Below, piece by piece: positions 15,273 to 23,707 of a stretch of 44,273 nucleotides of DNA. The notes under the pieces are model-generated. The model was not told the origin of the DNA, searched no databases, and saw only the letters and a program-made list of their open reading frames with translations. Each line of letters begins with the position of its first letter. The stretch's first letter is position 1. The translations under genes were made by a program, and so were the position numbers. The DNA comes from Opitutia bacterium. GTDB lineage: Bacteria > Verrucomicrobiota > Verrucomicrobiia > Opitutales > Seribacteraceae. The stretch covers positions 53,884 through 98,156 of the forward strand of contig NYYP01000015.1 of NCBI GenBank assembly GCA_002686835.1, written 5' to 3'.

Positions 15273-16226
15273 CTATCTACTGAAGTTCAAACCGCGGGGA
15301 AGCGGGACTTCCCCCAACCATTCTGGCCGTTCGCAAAATACTTCGCCCCAAGGAGTACTGATAATGTCTTTGACCAAAATTTGGTATGCCTTTTCTGGTT
15401 GTCCAAAAGAGAAGGTAAGCAAAATATCGGTTCGTTGGTTTGGTTTGTCAGAATCATCAAAATCTTTGATCAATATTGGGCCGCCTGCACCTCGTTCATC
15501 GGGACAGAAATAATACAAACGATCAGGAAAGGGAGTGTCAAATCGTAGCAGAACATCTGCCTGGCCTGAGCCATTGCCAAGAATATTATGATTGTATAAT
15601 TTTTCCGAGTCTTCAGGAGAGTATCCAATCATAAATGCATTTCCATGCGTGGATTTATCAAGTCTTATGCGGTAAGACAATTTACGATCAAAAAAAAGTG
15701 TATCTGGATCGGTTTTGTTTTGATCGATCATTCGGTCACGCTTTACCTCGAAACGATTGTTTTTCCAGTGCACATCAAGCAGTACTTCGATCGCAAGAAG
15801 TCGGGTGGTCTCCCACTGGATTCCAAAGCCTTTGGCTTCACGGAGAATTGGATCAAAAGACTCTCGCTGTACCATTTTGGGAGAATGGTGGGCAATGTGC
15901 CGCCATTGATCTCTCCAGGTGTAGGCATAGGCAATCTTCCACTTTTCCTCATCGTTTTTTGCACTGGCTGGATAGTCTAATCTGTAAAATTTGTTGAGGT
16001 TTTGACGCAGTTCATAGTTTTCAATTCCAAATAAGAGACTTCTGAACTGTTTTTCTTCTAAGGAAAAAATTGAGCGAAGATAAAAATCGCTGAACTTATT
16101 TTGCCTAAAGGAGTCGAAAACCCTTCTGCCCAGTGCCTCCTTAGGGTGAATTTGGGCACCTGCCGGCGTGCAAATTGTTAGAATTACAAAAGTGACAAGC
16201 AGACTTGATAAAATACGATTCATCAA
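15273..16226 (-). CDS. Exported protein of unknown function
   Basis: 317 residues. The Sec signal peptide (MMNRILSSLLVTFVILTICTPAGAQ, cleavage near residue 25) is clear. The mature part is mostly polar, with many aromatic and charged residues. Recognisable segments are few: an N-terminal helix-rich stretch (EALGRRVFDSFRQNKFSDFYLRSIFSLEEKQFRSLL) and a beta-rich C-terminal half with YRIRLDKSTHGNAFMIGY. I could not assign a family. It stands on its own strand between the MORN lipoprotein and the F5/8 type C gene, with a 209-base intergenic region in front of it that holds a long inverted repeat. Confidence 0.8.
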   Translation of the reverse strand: MMNRILSSLLVTFVILTICTPAGAQIHPKEALGRRVFDSFRQNKFSDFYLRSIFSLEEKQFRSLLFGIENYELRQNLNKFYRLDYPASAKNDEEKWKIAYAYTWRDQWRHIAHHSPKMVQRESFDPILREAKGFGIQWETTRLLAIEVLLDVHWKNNRFEVKRDRMIDQNKTDPDTLFFDRKLSYRIRLDKSTHGNAFMIGYSPEDSEKLYNHNILGNGSGQADVLLRFDTPFPDRLYYFCPDERGAGGPILIKDFDDSDKPNQRTDILLTFSFGQPEKAYQILVKDIISTPWGEVFCERPEWLGEVPLPRGLNFSR

Positions 16227-16237
16227 ATTTGATAAGT

Positions 16238-16305
16238 ACCCAATTTATCTCAGGCTACAAGCAATTTACAAATTTATGGAGCTTGCCTCTTAGATAAATT
16301 TGGGT
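16238..16305. repeat. Long imperfect inverted repeat (extended hairpin)
   Basis: ACCCAATTTATCT (16238-16250) pairs with AGATAAATTTGGGT (16292-16305) with a single bulged base. Inside this, AGGC and AAGC separated by TAC pair with GCTT and GCCT, leaving an 18-base AT-rich loop. The element lies in the 209-base divergent region between the unknown exported protein and the F5/8 type C gene. There is no T-run directly after either arm. It could be a structured 5' leader, an operator for a dimeric regulator, or a small palindromic repeat. The rest of this intergenic region holds only the promoter-like element at 16,400-16,426. Confidence 0.55.
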
Positions 16306-16399
16306 TGCCCTGCCAAAAAATTGCACTCCCGATAAGCTCGGCAAATCAATTATTATGCATGGTTTTTGATTTGTTTGATTAAAAAAGAAATGCATAACG

Positions 16400-16426
16400 C
16401 TTGCCTGTAAGGTGCAGAGCTAAGAA
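16400..16426 (+). promoter_or_regulatory. Putative promoter for the F5/8 type C-transporter-TPR operon
   Basis: CTTGCC (16400-16405), 15 bases, TAAGAA (16421-16426), then nine bases to the ATG. It shares the CTTGCC-N15-TA layout with elements at 900 and 25,158. Confidence 0.35.
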
Positions 16427-16435
16427 AACAGATCC

Positions 16436-16966
16436 ATGGCAAATCTTTATTTTTTTTGTTTGGTCTTCTTTTCCACTTTTTGCTTGGGGTATGGACAAAA
16501 GTCTCCCACGCCTGATCCTGATCGTGGATTAAAACTTTCCCGGGTTGTCGCGGTTAATGCCAATATTGACCCTTCACCAGATGGCGCACGTTATGGCCTT
16601 GAGCGGTTATTAGACGGGAAATTGCCAAAGGATGGTTGGCGCTCCGCTTGGACTGCATGGTATCAAAAAGACCCGACAGTAACTTTTGACCTTGGCGAGA
16701 AGAAGAAAATTGGAGCGATCCGTATTTATTTTCAAGCATGGGCAAGAGAGGATGAGTTGAAAAGTATTGAAGTATCTGTCAGCTTGGACGGAAGCGAGTT
16801 TCATCCATTTAATGAATACGGTGAAATTGTTACGTTGACGGAAAAAGGAACCTGGGTGGAGATGGATTTGCGAGCGGTTAATGCAAGGTACTTCCAAATA
16901 AAACCATATTTTCAAGGATGGGGACACCAATGGGGAGAGGTCGAGTTTTGGGAACTCACTAATTAG
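16436..16966 (+). CDS. Exported F5/8 type C (discoidin-like) domain protein
   Basis: 176 residues with a signal peptide (MANLYFFCLVFFSTFCLGYG). One discoidin-type jelly-roll domain occupies about 40-175: LERLLDGKLPKDGWRSAWTAW, the family-typical VTFDLGEKKKIGAIRIYFQAW, then KSIEVSVSLDGSEFHPF and the closing ARYFQIKPYFQGWGHQWGEVEFWEL. Such domains usually bind carbohydrate or another surface ligand and are often attached to sulfatases or glycosidases; here the domain is free-standing. It is followed after eight bases by the bile-acid-type transporter gene, so the two are likely co-expressed, though a functional link is not obvious. Confidence 0.85.
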   Translation: MANLYFFCLVFFSTFCLGYGQKSPTPDPDRGLKLSRVVAVNANIDPSPDGARYGLERLLDGKLPKDGWRSAWTAWYQKDPTVTFDLGEKKKIGAIRIYFQAWAREDELKSIEVSVSLDGSEFHPFNEYGEIVTLTEKGTWVEMDLRAVNARYFQIKPYFQGWGHQWGEVEFWELTN

Positions 16967-16974
16967 AGAATACT

Positions 16975-17952
16975 TTGAACTTGGGTAAGTTTTCCCTCTA
17001 TTTAACGACCGGCTTTCCTCTGTGGTCGGGTTTGGTCGGGTTGCTTGCTTTGTATCAACCCAGTATCTTTTTGTGGTACGGTTCCGATGCGATTACCTGG
17101 GGACTTTGTTTTATCATGCTGGGAATGGGCATGACATTAAAAGCCGAAGATTTTACCAAAGTCTTTAAGTCGCCCAAAATTATTATAATAGGAGTAAGTC
17201 TCCAGTTTTTAATCATGCCAGCCTGGAGTGCCTTGCTTGCTTGGGTGCTGGCATTAACACCTCAGTTGGCGGTTGGACTCATTCTGGTGGCTTGTTGCCC
17301 AGGTGGCACCGCATCCAATGTGGTGGTTTTTTTGGCCAAGGCACGGGTTGCTCTGTCTGTGAGTCTCACACTTTGTTCCACCTTTGTCGCGGTCTTGCTA
17401 ACTCCATGGCTTACTTTTTTCTATGCGGGGCATTATGTGCCCATCGATCCATGGTCCTTGCTCAAAAGCATCTTAATGATTGTTTTGATTCCACTCTCTT
17501 TGGGTACCTCTCTAAACTATTTCTTCCCGAAAATTACCAGTCGAGTTGCTGTCTTTTCGCCGATGGTTTCGGTAGTTTTTATTCTTCTGATTGTTGGATA
17601 CATACTCGCGGCAAAAAGAAATACAATCTTTGAGCATGGATGGACCCTGCTTCTTGCAACCGGTCTTCTGCATCTTGGAGGCTTCTTTTTTGGGTATTTC
17701 GCGGTACGGTTTTTAGGACATGAAAAAAAGGAATGCCAGACTGTATCAATAGAGGTGGGAATGCAGAATTCCGGACTTGGTACCGCATTGGCCTCGAAGC
17801 ATTTTCCAACTATGCCCATGGCACCGGCACCCTGTGCAATGAGTGCCATTTTACACTGTTTGATCGGGAGTCTCCTGGCATCTAAGTGGTCAAGAAGTAA
17901 CCCTGAAGTTGCAGATGAGGGAGAGGTGGTGACTGTTCAGAAAATCCAATGA
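16975..17952 (+). CDS. Bile acid:sodium symporter (BASS)-family transporter
   Basis: 325 residues with about nine or ten hydrophobic segments, starting with TTG eight bases after the upstream stop; AGAG upstream may serve as the ribosome-binding site. The conserved BASS core is visible: FIMLGMGMTLKAEDF (about 46-60), LVACCPGGTASNVVVFLAKARVALSVSLTLCST (crossover region with the GGTASN motif) and SIEVGMQNSGLGTALASKHF near the end. Members move bile acids, pyruvate, pantoate or other organic anions with Na+; the substrate is not determinable here. Its stop overlaps the TPR gene start by four bases. Confidence 0.93.
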   Translation: MNLGKFSLYLTTGFPLWSGLVGLLALYQPSIFLWYGSDAITWGLCFIMLGMGMTLKAEDFTKVFKSPKIIIIGVSLQFLIMPAWSALLAWVLALTPQLAVGLILVACCPGGTASNVVVFLAKARVALSVSLTLCSTFVAVLLTPWLTFFYAGHYVPIDPWSLLKSILMIVLIPLSLGTSLNYFFPKITSRVAVFSPMVSVVFILLIVGYILAAKRNTIFEHGWTLLLATGLLHLGGFFFGYFAVRFLGHEKKECQTVSIEVGMQNSGLGTALASKHFPTMPMAPAPCAMSAILHCLIGSLLASKWSRSNPEVADEGEVVTVQKIQ

Positions 17953-18482
17953 GTGAAAATCCACCAAATAATCCTCCTTATGTCCTTCAACCTAAGGTTC
18001 ACTGGTCACGAGCGACTGGATATTTACAGCTTGGGATGCTGGAGCAAGCAAAGACTGAATTGGGAATGCTGCCGCACGAACTTCCCTGGGGGAAGCAAAA
18101 GCGGGCGATGAGGGTGGAAATATCCAAGCAAGAAAAGAACTGGGCAGAGATGTGTCGACTCGCCCATGGATTGCGCATGGAATTTCCTGAGGATGCAGAA
18201 TGGTGGATAGCCGACGCTTATGCCACAAGACGCAACCAGTCGGTGGAACTGGCAAGAGAAATATTACTTGAAGCACTGGTGCATCATTACGAGGACGCAA
18301 TGATTCGCTACAATCTAGCCTGTTATGCTTGTAAGCTGGGAAGCTTAGGGGAGTGTCTGGACTTTTTGAAAGAAGCTGCCAAACGCGATGAAAGATATAA
18401 GCAAATGGCAATGGAGGACCAGGACTTGGAAGGTGTGCGAGAAGCTTTGCGAAAAATGGGATGGGGAGATGTAATTGTATGA
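17949..18482 (+). CDS. Small TPR-repeat protein
   Basis: 177 residues of helical repeats without signal peptide. The repeats run SRATGYLQLGMLEQAKTELGMLPH, EQEKNW-like WAEMCRLAHGLRMEFPEDAEWWIADAYATRR, then MIRYNLACYACKLGSLGECLDFLKEAAKRD, and a closing DLEGVREALRKM that resembles the TPR end-of-group motif. A scaffold or binding role is likely. Its ATG overlaps the transporter stop (ATGA), so they are translationally coupled. It ends 23 bases from the convergent protease fusion gene. Confidence 0.85.
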   Translation: MSENPPNNPPYVLQPKVHWSRATGYLQLGMLEQAKTELGMLPHELPWGKQKRAMRVEISKQEKNWAEMCRLAHGLRMEFPEDAEWWIADAYATRRNQSVELAREILLEALVHHYEDAMIRYNLACYACKLGSLGECLDFLKEAAKRDERYKQMAMEDQDLEGVREALRKMGWGDVIV

Positions 18483-18505
18483 AAAATGCCGGATGCAGGC
18501 GAGGT

Positions 18506-20716
18506 TCAATGAGGATCACTCAGTCGGCGTTTGATCTCAAGCAAAGTATCATTTGCAGCATTCTGAGGATCTTGTTCGATCAGTAAGTTGATGTCAGATA
18601 GTGCCTCTGCAAGCATTCCTTCTCCGTAGAAAGTCATTGCTCGGAGGGTACGAAAGTATTGGTCCTGAGGGTTGATTGTCACGAGTGCATTTAAATAACG
18701 GAGAGCAGCGGTTGAATCCCGTTGCCATTCTGCAGATCTTAATAAATTGCCTAGGATTCGTGTTATTATTTCGGTGTCGGAGGCGGGGACGAAGTCCTTT
18801 TCCGAAAGTTCGGAATTAGTGAGTTCATTGGCTTGTTGGCGGGAGATGGTTTGTCCACCAAATGCGTCGATCAGCACGGCTTGATCAATTCCTTGACCTG
18901 GCTCACGGTAGAGAGCAAGAAAGTGCCCGGGGGTAGACAAGCCGGAAAGGGGCAGGTCGATTCGGTTTCCCAATTCCAAAAACAATAAAGACAGGGTAAT
19001 GGGCAAACCTTCCCGTTCATCAATTACCTCATTTACATAGCTGTTTGCCCGGTGATGAAAGTCCAGGGAACTGCCATGAAACCCATACTTTTCAAACATT
19101 TGACTGATCAAGATATCCAACTTTTCACGCTGCGTGGCATCGGCGGGGATATTTTGGGCAATGCGGCCAGCCATCCGGTCAACGCGCTTGATATAATGGG
19201 AAGGATGAAAGTCTGGGTTGTCTAACCGAGCCACTAAAAGAGCGGATCTCAGTAGAATGCTTCCCTGGTCGTTTCCTTTCTGATCGAGCAGACGGACCAG
19301 TTCATTAAGAATCTGGGCAACTCTTACTTTTTCTGCAGATTTACGAAGTCTATCGCTCGCATGCTTCATTTCAACAGACCGATCAATTAGTGCTTGCTGA
19401 ACGGAAGTATCCATTTCTGCAAGCTCCTTGAGGTCTTCTTTCGAAAGTTTTTCTTCCAGTGTCAGGGCTTGGGAAAGTTCATATGCCCGTTGCCTAATTT
19501 CAGGAGAGATTGAACCTGGGGGAATTCTGGGAGAAATTCGAAAGTTCCTAAATTCTGCTCCAGGTTCACGAAATTTACAAAACCCTACCCATCCCTCTTT
19601 TAGGGTAAAATCAACTGCTTTAATTATTTCATTTCCATTGATAGAACATCGAATCTGGCCACCCTGCTCAAAGCGGACACCCAGCAAATTCCATTTTCCG
19701 GGAAAATATTGGGTGGATGGTTTTGTTTCTATGATATTCCAATCAAAAACTTTTGGGCCGTTAAAGCAGGTCAGACGGAGGGAGCCATTGGTGGGGTAAA
19801 ATCCAAAATGCCTGTCCATGCCATCCGATCCAAAAACCAGGCCGGCAGCACCGCTTTCATCCTGTAGACGAACTTCAACCTCAAGGTCATAAGGAGGGGG
19901 GAGATTTTCGTACTTTGCCAGGCATATCATGCGCCCCCCAAACCCACGCCCCATTCCTGAGGCAGAAATTATACCAGCACGTTGTCTCCAATTGCCTCCC
20001 AATGGACAAATCCATTCTTCTTGATCAAGCATTCCAATGGTAAGCCAATGCTCAATGGGTAAAGGCTTGGTTTCTTGGAGCAAATTTGCCAGAGATTGCG
20101 AAGGCACACCAAATCCCATAGCTCCGCCCGATTTTATGGAAAGCACCGCAATCACCTCACCCGATCGATTGACCACTGGACTGCCGCTACTTCCCGCTTC
20201 GATCGGAATGGCAACCTGTACCATCGGGCGACCATCCCCAAATTCAAGTTCTCGAATTGCGGCTACCACACCTTTGCTGACGCTCAGTCCATAGCCCAGT
20301 GGATTGCCGATGGATAGTACTGTTTGCCCAGGCTCAATGGAACCTGAGTTTCCAAGCGGCAAAGCGGGCAGTTCGACTTGATCAATACGAAAAAGGGCGA
20401 GATCCATACTGCGGTCTATCGCTAGGATTTCGGTAGGTTTACACCGTGTGCCATCAGCCAGTTCCACAAAAAATTCCCTATGCTCGCCAATCACATGAAA
20501 ATTCGTGGCAATCACGCCATCGCTGCCCACAACAAACCCTGTGCCTACTCCCCAGGGGCCTCCCCCTCGATCTACGCTCGAAATGGTTACCACAGAAGGT
20601 TTTACCCTAGCGGCCAGTTCTGCGTAAGCATCATCGGGGGTATCTCCTTTGGCAAAAAGAGGAAGAAGCCCAAAGCACAGAAAGTATATCCTGGCTAAAT
20701 GAATAATATCATTCAT
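18506..20716 (-). CDS. Exported trypsin-like protease fused to a jelly-roll, SirB1-like and TPR region
   Basis: 736 residues with signal peptide (MNDIIHLARIYFLCFGLLPLFAKG). Residues about 28-215 are an HtrA-like S1C protease with the full triad: His74 (ATNFHVIG), Asp105 (DRSMDLALF) and Ser177 (EAGSSGSPV). No PDZ domain follows. Residues about 240-400 look like a LamG/3-keto-disaccharide-hydrolase-type jelly roll (VEVRLQDESGAAGLVFGSDG, KWNLLGVRFEQGGQIRCSINGNEI). About 470-690 is a SirB1/transglutaminase-like domain: NSYVNEVIDEREGLPITLSLLFLELGNRI and TPGHFLAL with its His near 594. A short TPR-type end follows. SirB1 domains are usually cytoplasmic proteins of their own, so the fusion in an exported protease is unusual. 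It may recognise and process an envelope substrate. Confidence 0.88.
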   Translation of the reverse strand: MNDIIHLARIYFLCFGLLPLFAKGDTPDDAYAELAARVKPSVVTISSVDRGGGPWGVGTGFVVGSDGVIATNFHVIGEHREFFVELADGTRCKPTEILAIDRSMDLALFRIDQVELPALPLGNSGSIEPGQTVLSIGNPLGYGLSVSKGVVAAIRELEFGDGRPMVQVAIPIEAGSSGSPVVNRSGEVIAVLSIKSGGAMGFGVPSQSLANLLQETKPLPIEHWLTIGMLDQEEWICPLGGNWRQRAGIISASGMGRGFGGRMICLAKYENLPPPYDLEVEVRLQDESGAAGLVFGSDGMDRHFGFYPTNGSLRLTCFNGPKVFDWNIIETKPSTQYFPGKWNLLGVRFEQGGQIRCSINGNEIIKAVDFTLKEGWVGFCKFREPGAEFRNFRISPRIPPGSISPEIRQRAYELSQALTLEEKLSKEDLKELAEMDTSVQQALIDRSVEMKHASDRLRKSAEKVRVAQILNELVRLLDQKGNDQGSILLRSALLVARLDNPDFHPSHYIKRVDRMAGRIAQNIPADATQREKLDILISQMFEKYGFHGSSLDFHHRANSYVNEVIDEREGLPITLSLLFLELGNRIDLPLSGLSTPGHFLALYREPGQGIDQAVLIDAFGGQTISRQQANELTNSELSEKDFVPASDTEIITRILGNLLRSAEWQRDSTAALRYLNALVTINPQDQYFRTLRAMTFYGEGMLAEALSDINLLIEQDPQNAANDTLLEIKRRLSDPH

Positions 20717-20793
20717 TCCTCACCAATATACATACTTCTGAGGAACAAAGCAAAGCAGGCTAAAGTCTTTCAAAAGCTGGGGGAATTCGGTCG

Positions 20794-22185
20794 TCAGGCA
20801 GACTGGCGGTTCTCTGTCGAATCATCATCCGGGAAGGAAAGTTCAGGACCATCATGTTCAACAGCATTGATCTCTTTACTTTTGGCAAAAGAGGGGGGGA
20901 TATCTTTTTTTGTACGAATTCCCATACTCTTGAGTTTTTCGGCTTGGCCAACCAAGTTGCCGGGACCACTGGATAATTGTCCAACCGCACGCTCATGAGC
21001 ACCCATGGCTTTGGTTAGAGATTTTCCGACATCTTCGAGATTTCCCAGAAAGCCGGTGAACTTATCAAAGAGCAAGCCTGCACGCTTGGCGATATCCTGG
21101 GCATGTTTGTTTTGTTTTTCGAGTTTCCAAAGATTCGAGACCGTTTTGATGGTTGCCATCAGGGTGGATGCAGTAATTAAGGCAATCTTTCGGTCAAATG
21201 CATATTGATAAAGTTCTGGATCTTCGGATAGTGCGGTTCCGAATGCAGGTTCTATAGGTATGAATAGCAGAGTGAAGTCAGGACTGGTTAATTCATCAAT
21301 GGAGGAATAATCCTTGGTTGATAATTCATCAATGTGTTTACGGACAGATTGAAGGTGTTCTTTTAAAGCTTGCTTACGGGCCTCTTCGGACTCTGCAGAA
21401 ATCGATCTTTCATATGCGGTAAGTGATACTTTGGCATCAATGATCAACTGACGATTGCCAGGTAAATGAATGATGGCATCAGGGCGCTTCCCGTCATAAC
21501 TTGATTGCATTGAAAATTCCTGACCTTTGGTAAGCCCGGATGCTTCGAGGGCCCGCTCCAGAATAAATTCTCCCCAATCCCCTTGTTTTTTGGAATCTCC
21601 TTTCAGGGCCCGGGTGAGGTTGCGGGCATCTTCGCTCAATTGAGTCTGAGCGTGTTGCAGACCAGAAACAAATTCCCGCAGTGCCACATGACGATGGGCA
21701 TCCTTTTCGTGGAGATCTTCGACCTTTTTACGGAATTCCCGAATGTCTTTATCCAGTGGTTGAAGAACCGTTTTTAGCTTTTCTTGATTCAGTTCTGAAA
21801 ATTTGGCAGATTTTTGTTCGAATATACGATTGGCGAGATTTTCAAATTTTTCGTGCATTTGCTTCGCGTTTTCCGCTTGCTCGCTCGTCTGTTCTTTTAA
21901 TCTTCTCTCCAGTTCTCCTTTTTGGGCAAGTTGATGAGCCCCATCTCTTTCTGATTTGAGCAATTTTTCACGCAGTTCATTTTCCCGCTTATCCCCTTGG
22001 TCTATTCTTTCCTTAAACAGTTCTAACTCACGAGAAAGAGCATGGAGTTCCTGCTCTTTTTGCCGAAATTTCTCCTGAGCCTGCTCAAGGAAAGTTCTTC
22101 CAGCTTTCTTTTGCCAAATTATGTAGGCAAATAGGAGGGATAAGCCCAGGCTTAAGCCCGCCATGCTGTAAATGATTGGTTCCAC
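20794..22185 (-). CDS. rmuC: DNA recombination protein RmuC
   Basis: 463 residues with an N-terminal membrane anchor (IIYSMAGLSLGLSLLFAYIIW), a long coiled coil (about 30-190), and the RmuC nuclease-like core: QGDWGEFILERALEASGL (201-218), RPDAIIHLPGNRQLIIDAKVSLTAYERS with the PD-(D/E)xK residues Asp236, Asp250 and Lys252, then FIPIEPAFGTAL and LITASTLMATIKTVSNLWKLEKQNKHAQDIAKRAGLLFDKF. RmuC limits inversions and recombination at short inverted repeats in E. coli. The C-terminal 50 residues are low complexity and acidic. It lies 77 bases upstream of the protease fusion on the same strand. Confidence 0.96.
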   Translation of the reverse strand: MEPIIYSMAGLSLGLSLLFAYIIWQKKAGRTFLEQAQEKFRQKEQELHALSRELELFKERIDQGDKRENELREKLLKSERDGAHQLAQKGELERRLKEQTSEQAENAKQMHEKFENLANRIFEQKSAKFSELNQEKLKTVLQPLDKDIREFRKKVEDLHEKDAHRHVALREFVSGLQHAQTQLSEDARNLTRALKGDSKKQGDWGEFILERALEASGLTKGQEFSMQSSYDGKRPDAIIHLPGNRQLIIDAKVSLTAYERSISAESEEARKQALKEHLQSVRKHIDELSTKDYSSIDELTSPDFTLLFIPIEPAFGTALSEDPELYQYAFDRKIALITASTLMATIKTVSNLWKLEKQNKHAQDIAKRAGLLFDKFTGFLGNLEDVGKSLTKAMGAHERAVGQLSSGPGNLVGQAEKLKSMGIRTKKDIPPSFAKSKEINAVEHDGPELSFPDDDSTENRQSA

Positions 22186-22330
22186 ATCTTAAAGGTGGGA
22201 TTGCTCACTTGAGTTGTCAAGTCTGCCCCAACAGAATATTGATAATCTACGAGTTAGGCAGAAAGATTTAATTTGGAATTTGATTTCAAGACTTGATCAA
22301 CCGGTATTGTTTCGAAAAAACAGTATTATT

Positions 22331-22672
22331 ATGAAATGGAGAATTGGATTTTTCGCTTACTGTGCGCTTGTGCTTTATTTTTCGAGCCTTTCTCCTAAGG
22401 AATTTCCCGAACAAGCTCTCTCTTTCCCTGATAAAGCAATCCATTTTATGGAGTATGCATTAATGGGTATTTTGGGATGGGGTGCATTTGGGAGGGGCTC
22501 TTCCGGTTTTCCCTGGGCTCTTTTTGCTTTTTGCTGTTGTTTTGGAATTGCCGATGAGTGCTGGCAGGACTGGCTTGATCGCTCGCGGGTTGCGGATGTT
22601 TGGGATGTTGCATCCGATGCGGCAGGTGCTTTTGCGGGCCTATTGTTATCCATGGTTTTTTGGAAGCGGTAA
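22331..22672 (+). CDS. VanZ-like membrane protein
   Basis: 113 residues from the ATG at 22331; the frame is open further upstream from a TTG at 22214, but the VanZ homology and the first transmembrane segment begin here. Three hydrophobic segments are visible. The signature DKAIHFMEYALMGILGWGAF is followed by AFCCCFGIADECWQDWLDRSRVADVWDVASDAAGAFAGLLL, the conserved DE..Q....R..D..D...D..G pattern of VanZ-like proteins. VanZ gives low-level teicoplanin resistance in enterococci, but most homologues have unknown roles. It stands alone between rmuC (divergent) and the isomerase-like gene. Confidence 0.88.
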   Translation: MKWRIGFFAYCALVLYFSSLSPKEFPEQALSFPDKAIHFMEYALMGILGWGAFGRGSSGFPWALFAFCCCFGIADECWQDWLDRSRVADVWDVASDAAGAFAGLLLSMVFWKR

Positions 22673-22739
22673 TGATACCGATCAATGAGAGGGATAGCAG
22701 TTGGCAGCCTTGGATCGAAATAAACAAAAATGCATTGTT

Positions 22740-23669
22740 ATGAACCATAATGAAGAGAATCGAAAAGAATTATCACGTCGCGGATTGATCAAAGGTACCC
22801 TCGCCGGATTGGCAGGTGCTGGTTCGTTAATCGGAGGGGTTTCAACCGGTTGTGCCCAGGAGTCTCGCAATCCCGACCAAAGAAGGGGGAGAATCAGGCA
22901 GTCGGTTGTGTCCTGGTGCTATGCAAACCATTGGTCAGTTAAACAAACCTGCGAACATGCCCGCGATTTAGGGTGTGAAAGTGTAGAGTTAATTGACTCC
23001 AAGTACTGGACCATATTGAAAGAGTTTGGACTGACCTGTGCCATTTCGCCAATTGCGGTTGAGGGGAAACCTTTTGTGAAAGGGTTTAATAACCCTGACT
23101 ATCATTCCTGGCTTTTGGATGTTACCCGTAAAGCAATTGACGAATCGGCTGATTTTGGCTGCCCTAATGTAATTGCATTTACCGGATTCTCCGAGGATTT
23201 CTCTGCAGAAGAGGGTGCCCGGAATTGTGTGGATGGTTTCAAGAAAATCGCTGGATATGCAGAGAAAAAAGGGGTTAATGTTTGTTTGGAAATGCTCAAT
23301 AGCAGGGTAGGGGATCATCCAGACAAAGGGCACCCTGGATACCAGGGGGATCATATCGATTATTGCTTGGATATTTTGAAGGCTGTTGGTTCATCCCGTG
23401 TAAAATTACTCTTTGATATTTATCATGTGCAGGTAATGGACGGTGATGTGATCCGCAGAATCAAAGAGTGCGGAGACTTAATTGGTCATGTGCACACAGC
23501 CGGAAATCCAGGGCGGGGAGAACTCGATGAATCACAGGAGCTTAACTATCGTCCAATCATGCAGGCATTACTGGATATTAAATATCAGGGTTTTGTGGGG
23601 CAGGAATTTATCCCGACCGGAGATCCATTGGTGGGATTGCGCCAAGCCGTGGAACATTGTGATGTCTGA
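22740..23669 (+). CDS. Exported TIM-barrel sugar isomerase/hydroxypyruvate isomerase-like protein
   Basis: 309 residues from the ATG at 22740. It begins with a Tat signal (LSRRGLIKGTLAGLAGAG) followed by STGCAQ, a possible lipobox with Cys38, so it may be a Tat-exported lipoprotein. The AP-endonuclease-2/xylose-isomerase-like TIM barrel shows metal-site strands: CLEMLNS (Glu), LLFDIYHVQVMDGD (Asp, His), GHVHTAGNPGRGELDESQELNY and GFVGQEFIP (Glu). This matches hydroxypyruvate isomerase-like members, and many exported copies occur in Verrucomicrobia and Planctomycetes. The true substrate is not known. It is followed 38 bases later by the DNA methyltransferase gene, with no evident functional link. 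Confidence 0.88.
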   Translation: MNHNEENRKELSRRGLIKGTLAGLAGAGSLIGGVSTGCAQESRNPDQRRGRIRQSVVSWCYANHWSVKQTCEHARDLGCESVELIDSKYWTILKEFGLTCAISPIAVEGKPFVKGFNNPDYHSWLLDVTRKAIDESADFGCPNVIAFTGFSEDFSAEEGARNCVDGFKKIAGYAEKKGVNVCLEMLNSRVGDHPDKGHPGYQGDHIDYCLDILKAVGSSRVKLLFDIYHVQVMDGDVIRRIKECGDLIGHVHTAGNPGRGELDESQELNYRPIMQALLDIKYQGFVGQEFIPTGDPLVGLRQAVEHCDV

Positions 23670-23707
23670 TCGATCTGCCAGGTAAGAGTTATTTTTTCCT
23701 GAAGTCA

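Noticed and set aside
22214-22330. A longer N-terminus for the VanZ-like protein from a TTG codon
   Set aside because: The extra 39 residues are polar and precede the first transmembrane segment without homology; the ATG at 22331 fits the family length.
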